A stretch of 64,000 bases of DNA from Verrucomicrobiaceae bacterium (GCA_027490195.1 JAIXYN010000053.1:124001-188000), one strand, 5' to 3'. Counted from the first letter of the stretch, positions 29,401 to 33,450 are shown. Notes: a model not told the origin generated them from the sequence alone. Made by a program: numbers and translations.

Positions 29401-31162
29401 CGGCAACATCTATGTGGAACTCTATGCCCAGGGCGCGACTCCTGGCGTGGATGATCCGGTGAGCGTTGGAAGCTCGGGCTGCAGTTGCAAAGGCCGCTAC
29501 TACCTCGAAGGCCTGAATCCTGGCAGCTACTTCCTGCACATTCCTGCATCGCAGTTCACCACCGGTTCACCGCTGGAAGGGCTCCTGCCGATGTCCTCCG
29601 TGGTGGCGGGTGATGACGACGTCGGTCAGGATCTCATCTTTAACAACAACCCCGCTGTCAACGGCGCCAGCTCAGGCCTCTTCACCCTGCGCCCCGGCTT
29701 CTGCCCTGCGGGCGCTACCGAATCCGGCGCAGAAGGATCCACCGATGACGACATCGACGCCAGTGTCGATCTCACACGCGATCTCGGCATCGTCGCTCCT
29801 GCTGGCACCGGCTTTGCCTCCAGCCAGGCCATCCGCCGCTACATCGTCACCGGCGGCTTCACCGCCAGCGTGCTCCCAGGCGCCAGCACCTTCGCCACTT
29901 GGAGCCAGGGCAGTGACATCGGCAGCGCCACGGCAGACCCTGATGAAGACGGAATTGCCAACCTGCTCGAATACGCACTCGGCACCGATCCCGCCAGTCC
30001 GTTGCAACCCAGCCGCTTTGCCCTCACGCATGACGCCAGCACCGGCACGCTCATCGCCCTGCTGACGCAGCCCACCGCCACGCATGATGACCTCATCATC
30101 AGCCTCGAAACCCTGACCGATCTCAGCAAGGCCGGAACTGCCAGCGCCTGGAAGAAGCTGACGATGGCGGCCACCACCACCATCAATGCTGACGGCACGC
30201 TCACGCGCTCGTATTCGAACCTTGAAAAACTCCTCGTCTTCAAGAGCCTGGACGCGGGTTACATCCGCCTCAAGGTCGATCTCGATGCCAACCGCGACGG
30301 CGTTCCCGAAGCCACCGTCACCTCCGGCATCCAGGGCTGGAGCCGTCAGTCCTTCGCCACCGGATCACGCACCTTCAGCATGCCGCTGCTCAATGCCGCC
30401 TTCTTCACTGGTCGCGCCGTCTCCGTCAGCGCCAATGAAATCATGCTGCCGGCCATCATCACCCTGCCTGCCGGTTCGTTCTACCTCGAAGCCCTCGACG
30501 GCCCGCTGGCCGGACAGCGCTTTGACATCGACTCCACCAGCAGCTCCGGCAACACCGTCGTGCTGCAAAATACCAGCCAGTCTTATGCGGGTCTCGCCAA
30601 TGCGCGCATCTGCATCCGCCAGCACCACACCCTGGGTGAACTGCTTCCATCCACCGCCTTCAGCAGCAAAGACCGCGTGCTCTTCTTCGACCCTGCCGCC
30701 AGCAACTACACCACCCTCACCAACAGCAACGGCTACTGGCTTAGCGACGTTCTCAACATGAACGCACGGCCCTTCACCGCCCACGAGGCCGCTATGGTGC
30801 AGGTGCGTGGTGCTGGCAATGCCCTCATGTTCACCGGTGAAGTACGCCTGACGAACTACGTCACACCGCTCGTCGCAGGCACCCAACTCGTCGCCCCCGG
30901 TTGGCCCGTGGCCACCCCTGCCCCGATCAACGGCCTGACCTCAGGACTCACTCCTGAAACCTCCGACCGCTTCCGCCTCTGGGATGGCGACACCGCGCCA
31001 GACGCCAGCAGCTACACCGGCTACTACCTCGATGGCACCACCACCCCGCCGACGTGGTTGCCACAGACCACCCCGGCCCCCGCCGCGATTGCGCAGCCCT
31101 TCCGCGGCTTCTTCCTCATCCGCAGCGCGCCGCTGCAGCTGAACCAGACTGCGCCGTGGTGA
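8495..31162 (+). CDS. Giant secreted GEVED / putative-Ig / SdrD-B repeat protein (7555 aa)
   Basis: This is one uninterrupted frame of 7555 codons. Residues 1-41 form a signal peptide (hydrophobic core FIVSLFAMLLSLLAVGTV, likely cleavage near VQGQ). Approximate order by residue: GEVED unit 1 (42-202); Ig units 1-3 (203-470); GEVED 2-4 (470-952); a propeller-like region (952-1385); SdrD-B-like 1 (1385-1530); GEVED 5; Ig 4-6 (1685-1955); GEVED 6-9 (1955-2625); Ig 7; SdrD-B-like 2 (2710-2912); Ig 8-9; a DUF642-like region (3083-3265); GEVED 10; Ig 10-14 (3455-4022); GEVED 11-20 (4022-5650); Ig 15-27 (5650-6797); SdrD-B-like 3-4 (6797-7110); and a C-terminal region with DPDEDGIANLLEY, resembling the Verrucomicrobium TIGR02597 family. 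GEVED units carry Ca-loop-like W-x-D-[FY]-N-x-NG motifs. There is no PEP-CTERM, sortase motif or membrane anchor. An adhesin or matrix role is inferred. Confidence 0.9.
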   Translation: MRENESRIFDRTCRLRAARFIVSLFAMLLSLLAVGTVQGQTLDFSDFSSFGSASSTRVTTIRIGATTDTETAITANTAATGDDTTGTDDEDGVTIPASVALGAASSMTVNVTNTSGASVFLNVWIDFNRNGVLTDTGERVATNTAIATGTSNSNRTVNFTVPATASVGTAGVRVRLTSTNTGVSTGQSGNGEVEDYVMTLACPTVTLSPATLNVPTVGTAFSQSLTASGSTTTFTYAVTSGTLPAGLALSTAGVLSGTPTSSATANFTVTATGANTCARSQAYTVTPVCPTVSLSPAATAIPDAYVGTAFSQTISASGGTAPYTYAVTSGTLPAGLTLSTSGVLSGTPTTSNAAGTSVTIRATDTNGCQGSLTYTVQVCPVISISPTTLPTPGLGSAVYNQTLSASGGASAYTYAITTGSLPTGLTLNSSSGVISGTPTSTAAATFTVSATDANGCLATRSYTLTPATTDFGDYASFGSVSSTFNSNLKLGALTDTETAATSDATATGDDLTGSDDEDGVTLPANINQSTAGSITVNVTNNTGATAFLNAWIDYNNNGVLTDSGEQIATNTTIATGTSNSSRTLSFTVPASAAVGNVGIRVRLTSTSSPGATGASGNGEVEDYVISILPPTDFGDDSSFGIAGSSSSTTIRMGALVDNENSTLANSAATGDDTNGSDDEDGVTLPASVIQGQPGVSVTVNVTNSSGADAFLNGWIDFNNNGVLTDAGEQIVVNDVVATGTSGANRSYTFTVPSSAAVAVIGARFRLTSTATPGDSGISGTGEVEDYTITVQPASDYGDFSRFANASSYNSSALALGDLEDTEFTPVTNLAATGDDITNINDEDGVTLQAILVQGQAGVAVTVKLNNTTGAPAYLNGWVDFNNNGVVTDAGEQVISDVVVDDGTSGDFQTFYFDVPSTATVGTAGARFRLTSVATPGPTGASGYGEVEDYTTSIVAPSSNFRDYFYAIRNASGRFYLDEISVYNPNSSTPTVSVSPGILDLNTASPGFNTGAADAYMNGLALDWLNRRFYWATTSAGSGGYNFNLYTAAYDNVSKTWSYQQVTGSALANIPFNTGTPASSSSSSGAFPRAAFYAGDYYAGGQVNNNVAVWHLNSTGLGLNTPPFNDYTNFFHLSQTFNGGDFVIRPQDGLLVTSTVISNANTLFNQFIDDGMNPSGPAATTASVDAQIPFSSNSSVQIAGVGGVSRLYALGASGTNIYRIDQYDTATPNAVRVGPLPTATYTDLSEGISSSVTSLGVKGIVYNDANGLADGIISGTGTNASGQLYAMLVDTAGNLVDSFPVKSDGTFILGGATANTSYRVVLSTSYGSLGSTAPAADLPTGWLNAGEFLGSGAGSDGTVDGSLAVSIGNVGIVNATLGISKTLSIGDFVWNDVNNNGLQDTGESGIGAVTVQLWRPGSDNAIGGSGTAADTLAATTTTDGTGAYSFVGLTAGRYFVTVTPTALYSVVSSTVAGDNGTAGDNNGSQPGGRATFVYSPIITLTQGAEPGNLSTGGDNTEDTIDFGLLTAVDYGDNASFGSAGGNLVTNLMIGSLTDSEYSANTNASATGDDITGLDDEDGVLVPAAIYQGTSTTLTVTVTNTSGSTAFLHAWVDFNDNGVLTDSGEQVASNLVIANGTSASNRNITFTTPATALIGNVGIRVRLTSVSTPGPIGNAGNGEVEDYVVNVCPAVTLSPTTLPIPTVGTAYAQTFTASGGVSPYTYSVSSGTLPAWAVLSPAGVLSGIPNSNATATFTVRATDATGCAGTLSYTFTPVCPTVSITQSALAQGTVGTSYSQTLSASGGVSPYGTWTITSGTLPAGLTLNAGTGVISGTPTASASPATTLTLRVNDANGCQGSKNITLQICPVVTVSPATLPAAIQGAPYSQTLASAGGASAYAYTIASGSLPAGLTLSSVGVISGTPTATGTASFTVRSTDANGCAGTSVLSIATNLPVTDFGDYPAFAAAAQTASAEIRIGTAATDVEPVNPTTGTANADDTAGTDDEDLVIPSVVSGGDLNVNIPVTLSGSVTLGRIGVWADWNDDGDTLDANETATLTSSGLIGGSNTVTATFSPPAGTTVGTKYLRIIVIEGTAAPVFSGISALKGEVEDYAINVTTPTLDYGDLPDTIIGTSAGNYQTLSNDNGPAHTANSNLRLGVGVNAEGNGQPNSTATGDTLDDGVATLPTLTQNVPATLTINATNTFGSAGFLKAWIDWNNDGNLTAGEELGTEISVPNGTSNGAFSFNFTVPSNAVIGSSLGLRVRLASTTIPASNGVVGTGEVEDYLVTVNASTVDFGDYPNFASASRVASTLIRVGTNATDIETSNPASGNATVDDATGTDDEDLAMPTLLTGTSGTLSIPVTLTSPITAGRIAVFADWNGDNDVLDTNESVTLSTSNLVTGANTITATLSPPAGTTGGVKFLRIIATEGATTPTFSGSSSLRGEVEDYAITVNAFSLDFGDLPDTGTGTGTGNYQTLNIHSGPSHTATSTTLRLGATVDVEGDGQPNATATGDGADEDGISSMPVFNRGQAYTIPVSVFNNTGSTARIFGFVDWNNDGDFADAGETLTAVAVSSSASQQTINVTGTTPGSTVIGTFGARFRLATATTLTSTGTTGDGEVEDYIATGACPTITITPSTLPATTQYASYNQTLAATSGTTPYTWIITSGALPNGLTLSSAGVISGTVASASGAYVFTARATDANGCTASQSYTISVGSGGMSVGNLVFLDENNNGLRDSTERGIPNVPVEIWSAGADGRVNSVDDQAVTNGNASVLSSGGMLTAGTFGTIASGFSTLTAVTDWTGAYQFTSLPTGVYYLKITPPNKAVFSSKFGSGTTTYSLNLDFPLASSTSVLLDNGIDNDNNGVQTAGSFVSSADAVVAGVGAAVFSMPFTLATATEPGTTNLGSDEYTLDFGLRPCPAIGISPITVPAVSSGVAYSSTLTASGGVAPYAFAITQGTLPAGLSISSAGVISGTTSTTGTSAITVRATDARGCQGFTTIQLSVTTTMSITTASLPNGTEGTAYTSTTLAASGGSSPYQNWRVSTGVLPAGLAINSSTGVVSGTPTSPGTYVFNVAVDDALVTPASVTVTNGSVETDAWSALTFTPRTSVTGWTLGNSALTGTTTAVQLYGVNNSNTNSTQLGDTPGGSQYLASPFVASWASQAVSGFTVGRPYTLRVRYAMRGAFANPSTTEAQPPFYGNALWLTGYNASAASLFGPASVNFPAPNAANYDNWATFDMPFVPQTSSMVFSFGLDGTAIDDLQFIPTVAATATATKQFTVVIAGNRDWGDLPDTGIGTGTANYQTTNSDSGPSHYRNSNLRLGATLDIESDGQPNATATGDDLNVTDDDDAIGTLPTFARGQSFTLPVSVFNNTGSSANVYAFIDWNNDGDFLDPSETLSSVSVNSSASQQSVNVTGTVPGNAVLAQIGLRVRLSSAGTLGAFGIATNGEVEDYLVTPTCPTVALSPSTLTNGTLSLAYSQTVTASGGTAPYTYALNSGTLPSGVTLNATSGILSGTPNFAGTFNFNLRATDANGCSGTQAYSVVMTCPTISITPTTLTTGTVGTAFTQTLSASGGASPYGSWTVTSGTLPAGLTLSTAGVISGTPTVSTGSGASFTVRATDANGCQGSQAVTLKICPVIALSPATLTAPTVGSAYTQTITASGGASAYTFTLNSGTLPAGLSLSSAGVISGTPTGTASSTFIVRVVDANGCAATRTYTLSPACAAIVISPVSLNAGVQGVAYNAALSAAPSASYTWAVASGALPTGLTLNASTGALAGTPSAAGSYSFTVKAGTGPATVPQLTFSTYNLDLNPGDTFNIRDYVLPKDGSSTPIDWSQVSFTYTAAGANDPTVPADWNLTSFNAGLPVTATNADAAAAGNSGTGRFRIYIVRNGQTGYDDHMEMRVDASRTSAVNSAKVSPAIQLACSGTRAYTMRICPVIALTPATLTNGTINTAYSQTITASGGTSPYTYAVSSGTLPTGLTLSSTGVLSGTPTSTTAATFTVTATDANGCSGALAYTVTPAPDSDFSDYSLFSNASSRMNSTLRLGALTDVEATAATNSTATGDDTNGSDDEDGVTLPASITQGGAGSITVNVTNTSGATAYLNAWIDFNQNGSLADAGEQIANNTLIVTGVSNSNRTVSFTAPASAVLGSAGVRVRLTSTAAPGPIGASGNGEVEDNVATIVAPTTDFGDFSLFADASSTGNASLKLGALQDLEGSATKDASAQGDDTTGSDDEDSVTFPSMTAGQPITLPVTVTNLTGSTAFLNAWIDYNNNGVVTDAGEQIATNVNIVTGTSGGTINLNFTVPANAVTAASLIGTRFRLTNVQTPGSTGGVGIGEVEDHAVVILAPLTDFGDFSGAPSVSNTASTNLRLGALVDTEYAATTNATATGDDLNGVDDEDGVTLPALTAGAPATIPVVASNNTGAAAYLNAWIDYNNNGVFTDPGEQIATNTAVATGLTNSTLNISVTVPAGALTGTNLGMRARISNDISPGSTGAGGVGEVEDYVVNIAQPTTDFGDYSLFSLVSGTRNSNLRLGALTDTEFVATTNVTATGDDITGSDDEDGVTLPSMIAGAPATIPVVVTNNTGASAFLNAWIDYNGNGSLADAGEQIATNVAITTGTSNSTQNLSITVAPTTLTGVPIGARVLLTSAASPATSGSIGTGEIEDYVVTITAPTTDFGDFSSFADASQGVSPSLRMGSLIDAEFVSTRNATATGDDSTNLDDEDGVTLPSMTAGQTLTIPVVVTNSTGALGYLNAWIDFNNNGVLTDSGEQIATNINIPTGSANSTFNINVTVPIAAVTGTNVGARFRLSAPTSPGPTGANAAVGEIEDYVINIAAPTLDFGDFSGIGSAASTANSAMRIGTLVDAEFSATTNTAATGDDTTGSDDEDGVTIPSLTSGSAATIPVVVTNNTGASAFLNAWIDYNNNGVLTDPGEQIATNTAIVTGTSNSARNITFTVPFDAVAGTPIGVRVRLTSVATPGATGTSTGTGEVEDYVVNIVGPTTDFGDWSGAADASNTVVASLRLGALVDGEFSATKNATATGDDITYLADEDGAVLPAMTAGGTYTIPVTVTNTSGSATFLNAWADFNNNGSFADAGEQFANNVSVGTGLTNSTLNQSITVPATAVTGSNLGVRFRLTSASSPGSTGTGGGNGEVEDYVANIAAPTTDFGDFITFTSASSTMNSNLRLGALTDTEFAPTNNLTATGDDITGVDDEDGVTMPSLTAGAPATIPVVVTNNTGSATFLNAWIDYNNNGVLTDAGEQIATNVSIATGTTNSTQNLSITVAANAVTGTNLGVRFRLTSVSTPGSSGSAGIGEVEDYVVSIISPPLDYGDWSGIGDAASTANNTLRLGALVDTEFVSTRNVSATGDDITGSDDEDGVTLPTLTAGAPATIPVIVTNTTGSAAFLNVWIDYNNNGSFADAGEQIATNVSIVTGASNSTQNLSITVPASAVTGSNVGVRVRLTDVSSPGVTGTAGNGEVEDYVTTIAVPTTDFGDWSGVADASSLASSNLRMGALADTEFVSTLNATATGDDSTGSDDEDGVTVPSQLPGTAGSATVVVTNNSGAASYLNAWIDFNNNGSFTDAGEQIATNTLIATGTNGVTQTVNFIVPVGAVPGQRGARFRLTSTQNPTSVGASGMGEVEDNLVTITCLPIALSPTTLTTPTVGTAFSQTVTASGGLAPYTYSIGSGTLPAGLTLSSAGVISGTPTSSSAATFSIVATDSYACTGSRSYTVTPVCPTITVNPSTLPSGTVGTSYSQTLSASGGTAGYTFAVSSGTLPAGLTLNASTGLISGTPTTSNASGVSLTFRATDANGCTGTRTLNLIICPVITLTPATLPTPTVGTAYSQTLAGSGGAAAYTFSLASGTLPAWATLSPSGVLSGTPTSITAATFTVRATDANGCSGTLSYTVTPVCPTVTITPAALAQGTVGTAYSQTLSATGGTAPYSAWTVTAGTLPAGLTLNASTGVVSGTPTATASPATTITVRVNDANGCQGTRAITLQVCPVITLSPATLTNPVIGVAYSQSISASGGTSSYTYTIASGALPAWASMSTAGVITGTPTNGTSATFSVRATDANGCTGTASYTLAPNCPTISIAPTTTAQATVGSVFSQTLTASGGTAPYSTWTVTSGTLPAGLTLNASTGVISGTPTTSNAAGVSVSIRATDANGCQGTQAITVQVCPVITLAPTTPATPTVSTAYSQTFTATGGAGSYTFTLASGTLPTWATLNSAGILSGMPDSPNLATFTIRATDANGCRGTQSYTITPVCPAMAISPTTAGTGTVGSLYSQTLTGSGGTAPYASWTVTSGTLPAGLTLNASTGIISGTPTASTGPATSVTVRSTDARGCQVSAVISLKICPVITVSPTTLAASTAGTSYSQTITGAGGVAPYVYTVSSGTLPVGLTLSSAGALAGTPTSTAATNFTITATDANGCAGTRTYALTPTCPTITLSPATLPNGMVNSAYSRTITSSGGVGTVTYSVSSGTLPAGLSLNSTSGVISGTPTSTTAATFTVRATDSNNCTGSLSYTVTPACPVITVTPATLTTGGVGVAYTQALSGAGGIAPYASWTVTSGTLPAGLSLNAGTGIISGTPTTSNGTGVNVTIRTTDANGCQGSSVLSIKICPVITQSPATLATPVIGVAYSQTITPSGGVSPYTFTLASGALPSGMTLSSSGTISGTTTSTTSATFTIRASASDGCSGTASYTLAPVCPTLSLSPTTLPIAYLGASYSQTLTASGGTGPYTYALQSGDLPGGVLIASSGILSGTPTAKGSFPVTVRVTDANACAQSFNITLVVRTLSIGNLVFEDSNNNGLKDSSEPGVANATVQLFATGDDNALGGSGTAADVQVGSDFTTTSTGAYLFSSLPAGNFYIKVTPPVDYLFTGGTASTADNNIDNNNDGAQPGGSGTALFSPVINLSGGAESITDGDTDPDTNFTVDFGLWSSVAVGNFIFLDINGDGFRNEGESLGNIYVELYAQGATPGVDDPVSVGSSGCSCKGRYYLEGLNPGSYFLHIPASQFTTGSPLEGLLPMSSVVAGDDDVGQDLIFNNNPAVNGASSGLFTLRPGFCPAGATESGAEGSTDDDIDASVDLTRDLGIVAPAGTGFASSQAIRRYIVTGGFTASVLPGASTFATWSQGSDIGSATADPDEDGIANLLEYALGTDPASPLQPSRFALTHDASTGTLIALLTQPTATHDDLIISLETLTDLSKAGTASAWKKLTMAATTTINADGTLTRSYSNLEKLLVFKSLDAGYIRLKVDLDANRDGVPEATVTSGIQGWSRQSFATGSRTFSMPLLNAAFFTGRAVSVSANEIMLPAIITLPAGSFYLEALDGPLAGQRFDIDSTSSSGNTVVLQNTSQSYAGLANARICIRQHHTLGELLPSTAFSSKDRVLFFDPAASNYTTLTNSNGYWLSDVLNMNARPFTAHEAAMVQVRGAGNALMFTGEVRLTNYVTPLVAGTQLVAPGWPVATPAPINGLTSGLTPETSDRFRLWDGDTAPDASSYTGYYLDGTTTPPTWLPQTTPAPAAIAQPFRGFFLIRSAPLQLNQTAPW
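20560..25445 (+). repeat. Tandem array of ten GEVED units within the giant gene
   Basis: Ten consecutive units end in GE[VI]ED at about 21008, 21502, 21988, 22479, 22971, 23463, 23955, 24447, 24936 and 25419, a spacing of 483-494 bp (about 164 codons). Each unit has TDFGD near its start, then a RLGAL-x-D-x-E stretch, TGDD-x-TGSDDEDGV, a W-x-DYNNNG loop, and an R-x-RLT segment before GEVED. Conservation extends to the DNA, so the array arose by tandem duplication and could recombine or be collapsed in an assembly. Confidence 0.9.
25446..28885 (+). repeat. Tandem array of thirteen putative Ig (He_PIG-like) units within the giant gene
   Basis: Thirteen units of about 85-90 residues each begin with a CP (or CLP) stretch, contain SGTLPAGL-x-L and SGTPT, and most end near D-A-N-G-C. 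Two subtypes alternate for most of the array. One has APY-x-WTVTSGTLPAGL and ends in a short IT-x-Q(V/I) strand; the other ends in SYT-x-TP. This points to duplication of a two-unit block of about 525 bp. Two Cys per unit suggest disulfide bridging outside the cell. Confidence 0.85.
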
Positions 31163-31238
31163 TGGGAAATGCAGGATGGGTGTGTTGATAAACCGCAGGT
31201 CTGTTAACGGATCCAAACGCCCGCATCCTGACTGCCAA

Positions 31239-31394
31239 GCCGGTTGCCACGCCTTTTTTTCGGTTGCCCATGGCAACCGAGCCAAGTGCTCCACGGTACC
31301 ATTTCAGTCATCTGGGTACGCTTTCATGCAACACCCTTTTGAGAGCGGTTTCCAGTTTCCCACCCTAGGTTCTTGGGGTTGGAAACCGGCAACC
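31239..31394 (+). repeat. 156-bp noncoding element, copy A (inverted partner at 33181-33336)
   Basis: The element lies in the 416-bp gap after the giant gene (31163-31578), which has no convincing coding sequence. It holds two hairpins: GGTTGCCACG paired with CCATGGCAACC around a T7 run, and GGTTTCCAGTTTCCC facing GGTTGGAAACC. The reverse complement of 33181-33336 aligns to it over the full 156 bp with no net gap, roughly three quarters identical by eye. The T7-containing hairpin could also serve as the terminator of the giant gene. Confidence 0.85.
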
Positions 31395-31578
31395 AGCTCC
31401 CAACCTTTCTGTCTTTTACCGCCCGAGGACGGCGCACCTTTTTGAATGCCTGCGCCGCCATAGACCCGGAAACGATCCTGCCATTGCCAGCCAAGGGGAG
31501 GCATTCACCACATGGCATTGGCAGACTCCGCTGCGTAGCTTGAGGACGACCACACCCCAAACCAACCCCCTCAAAATC

Positions 31579-31893
31579 ATGAACAACCCACCTCCCTGTG
31601 ACCAACTGCCCCAAGCCGCCAAAGATCTGGCCGACCACGCCACGCAGGCCGCCAAGGATGCTGCTCAGGCTGCCAAAGACCTCTGCAAGAACGCCGCAGT
31701 CAGCGCCGAAGACCTTTACCACACCGCCGCCGTCCGTGCCGAGGACACCTTGGTGCAGTCCAAGCAGTACGTGCGCGAAAATCCCCTCCCCACCGTCATC
31801 GGTGCCTTCGCCCTCGGCCTCACGCTCGGCTGCCTGCTGGGCATGGCGCAGCATCACCCTGAGCCCACCCTGCGCGATCGCTTCCGCTGGTAA
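31579..31893 (+). CDS. DUF883/ElaB-like membrane-anchored small protein
   Basis: The ATG at 31579 gives a 104-residue protein; a TTG 13 codons upstream is less likely. An N-terminal amphipathic part made of AAKDLADHATQAAKDAAQAAKDL repeats (shown here as AAKDLADH and AAKDAAQ) resembles a long helix. It is followed by VRENPLPTVIGAFALGLTLG, a C-terminal membrane helix preceded by the V-R-E-N-P signature of the DUF883/ElaB/YqjD group, and a basic tail (TLRDRFRW). E. coli relatives bind ribosomes at the inner membrane in stationary phase; transfer of that role is inference. The gene lies between the two inverted 156-bp elements. Confidence 0.75.
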   Translation: MNNPPPCDQLPQAAKDLADHATQAAKDAAQAAKDLCKNAAVSAEDLYHTAAVRAEDTLVQSKQYVRENPLPTVIGAFALGLTLGCLLGMAQHHPEPTLRDRFRW

Positions 31894-31927
31894 GCCGCGA
31901 GGCTCCTTTGAGTGAGCATTGCCAGCA

Positions 31928-31978
31928 CGCTTCGTTTCCACAGAACTGCCTCCAGGCGTGGAAACGGGAAACGAAGCG
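31928..31978. terminator. Hairpin between convergent genes, possible bidirectional terminator
   Basis: A perfect 12-bp stem is formed by CGCTTCGTTTCC (31928-31939) and GGAAACGAAGCG (31967-31978). An alternative 8-bp pairing of CGTTTCCA (31933-31940) with TGGAAACG (31959-31966) is mutually exclusive with it. It lies between the DUF883-like gene and the end of the interrupted minus-strand gene. No T-run follows, so it may instead be a palindromic repeat. Confidence 0.5.
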
Positions 31979-32008
31979 GAGGGCGGCATGCCGGCACTAT
32001 ACCCCGCT

Positions 32009-33112
32009 TCACTTCTTGATCGGCTGGTCTGAAATGTGGAAATCATCCACATAGAGCGTCGCCGTATTCCCTTGTTCGTTGTAGGCGCTGATGCCGATCT
32101 CGATGCTGTTGTAGATGGCATTCGCGAGCACCAGCGTCTTCCCGTGCGTGTCGATGATCTTCTGCCCGTCCTGCCAGAGTTCGATCACGCCGTCGTTCTG
32201 CTCGGTGAGAAGCAGATGCGCCCGCAGCTGCACCCACTGGCCTGTGGGGAAGATCACTTCCTTGCCCTTCGTCTGGCGATAGTACGGCTGGTCAAACCCC
32301 TTGAGCTGAAAGCAGGCGTACTTGCCCCCCTCAATGACGATCCGCATCCCCGGATGCTGGTGCAGCCATGTTGTCTCGAGATCCAGCACGGTGAACGGCA
32401 TACCACTGCCTGCTGGCACCTGGCACCAGAGCGACATCCAAACATCATCCCCCTTCACGAAATGCATCAGCTCCGTGGAAAGCGATGCTTTTGCTGTGAC
32501 CATCCCGGCGCTAGGCGGCACCGCTACGCACTTCAGCGCCGTCTTTCCACCATGCACCACCTCCCCGCTGGGCTCGATGCGATTGTCCACGAAATCCCCC
32601 TCTCCTTTGAGTATGCGGTTCCGCAGCTTCACGTAATCGTTCACGCCCGGCGTCTTCGGCGATTGCAGCTCGCAGGTGGTCCAGCCGCGCTTAAGGCCGA
32701 TCAAATCCGCAAGCCGCTGCGTGCCTTCGAAGTCGTCTGCGAATGACCGCTTCACCGGCAGCAGTTCACCATCGCCGCCTTTGCGGAAGATAGCGCCATT
32801 CTTCTCGACGTAGTTCTTCGCGTAGAAGCCGGGATCATAAACTTCTTGCACAAACTCCCACCTACCAGACTCCGGCTGCACGCGATAGAGTCGTCCCTTG
32901 TGCAACTTGTAGGTCGTCCCCTTCTACGTCACCGTCTGCTCCACTTCGGACTCCGGCAGCGGCTCGATGCTGCCGGCACGCCGCCCGATGAGTGCGCAGC
33001 AAGCCACGACGAACAGCACGACCGTAGCGAGGATGAAAGTGCGTTTGGATTTCAAGCGAATAGGGCAGGCTACCGATGACCCGACAAATGCCACGCAAGC
33101 CGTTGCCTGCAT
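32009..33112 (-). pseudogene. Membrane-anchored LamG/polysaccharide-lyase-like protein interrupted by an in-frame TAG
   Basis: Reading from the ATG at 33112, the frame encodes MQATACVAFVGSSVACPIRL, a membrane helix (TFILATVVLFVVACCALIG) and SEVEQTVT. It meets TAG at 32924-32926 and then continues in the same frame without another stop to 32009 (KGTTYKLHKGRLYRVQPESG onwards, about 300 residues). The downstream part has [18 protein letters not shown], an even pattern of beta strands and a final [10 protein letters not shown]. This resembles the concanavalin-like sandwich of family-14 or heparin-lyase-type polysaccharide lyases, but I cannot confirm a catalytic site. A TTG at 32905 could restart translation without the anchor. 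One base change explains the break. Alternatives are readthrough or a sequencing error. Confidence 0.7.
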
Positions 33113-33180
33113 CCGTTTTATTCCCCGACATCGGGTGGCGCACGGTCATTGATGAAAGCGCGACAAAAAAACATGGCGCT

Positions 33181-33336
33181 GGTTTCCAGTTTCCAACCTG
33201 CTGTGCTTAGGGTGGGAAACTGGAAACCGAGGAAAAAAGGGCGCTGCATGAAAGCGCACCAAGACGAATGAGATGGCAGGGAGGCACATCTCAGGCGGTT
33301 GCCATGGACAGGCGAAAAAAAGGCATGGCAACCGGC
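33181..33336 (-). repeat. 156-bp noncoding element, copy B (inverted)
   Basis: This is the inverted partner of 31239-31394, in the 338-bp gap upstream of the interrupted gene. It contains a near-perfect hairpin of GGTTTCCAGTTTCCAACC (33181-33198) with GGTGGGAAACTGGAAACC (33211-33228). A second hairpin pairs GGTTGCCATG (33298-33307) with CATGGCAACC (33324-33333). The two copies enclose about 1.8 kb holding the DUF883-like and interrupted genes. Short frames across this gap are translations of the repeat, not genes. Confidence 0.85.
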
Positions 33337-33377
33337 CCATGCGCTCTATTTGCCAAGTTTCTCATGGACGATGCAGC

Positions 33378-33409
33378 ACCACAAAGTGGTCCTGTTCCTG
33401 CGGAACAGG
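33378..33409 (-). terminator. Twin hairpins downstream of the SPFH gene
   Basis: Two adjacent perfect hairpins are present: ACCAC-aaa-GTGGT (33378-33390) and CCTGTTCC-tgc-GGAACAGG (33391-33409). A palindromic GTGCAG-ca-CTGCAC follows within 33416-33429. The position 40-70 bp beyond the SPFH stop suggests transcript end formation. The side-by-side layout also matches the palindromic element inside the RND gene at 51034-51087. Confidence 0.5.
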
Positions 33410-33450
33410 CACTCTGTGCAGCACTGCACTAAGTAAGCTTCCCTGACCCA

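Noticed and set aside
33146-33340. Small minus-strand frame across the 33.2-kb gap
   Set aside because: It covers the inverted 156-bp element; the corresponding frame at 31176-31445 covers the other copy. Neither has coding character.
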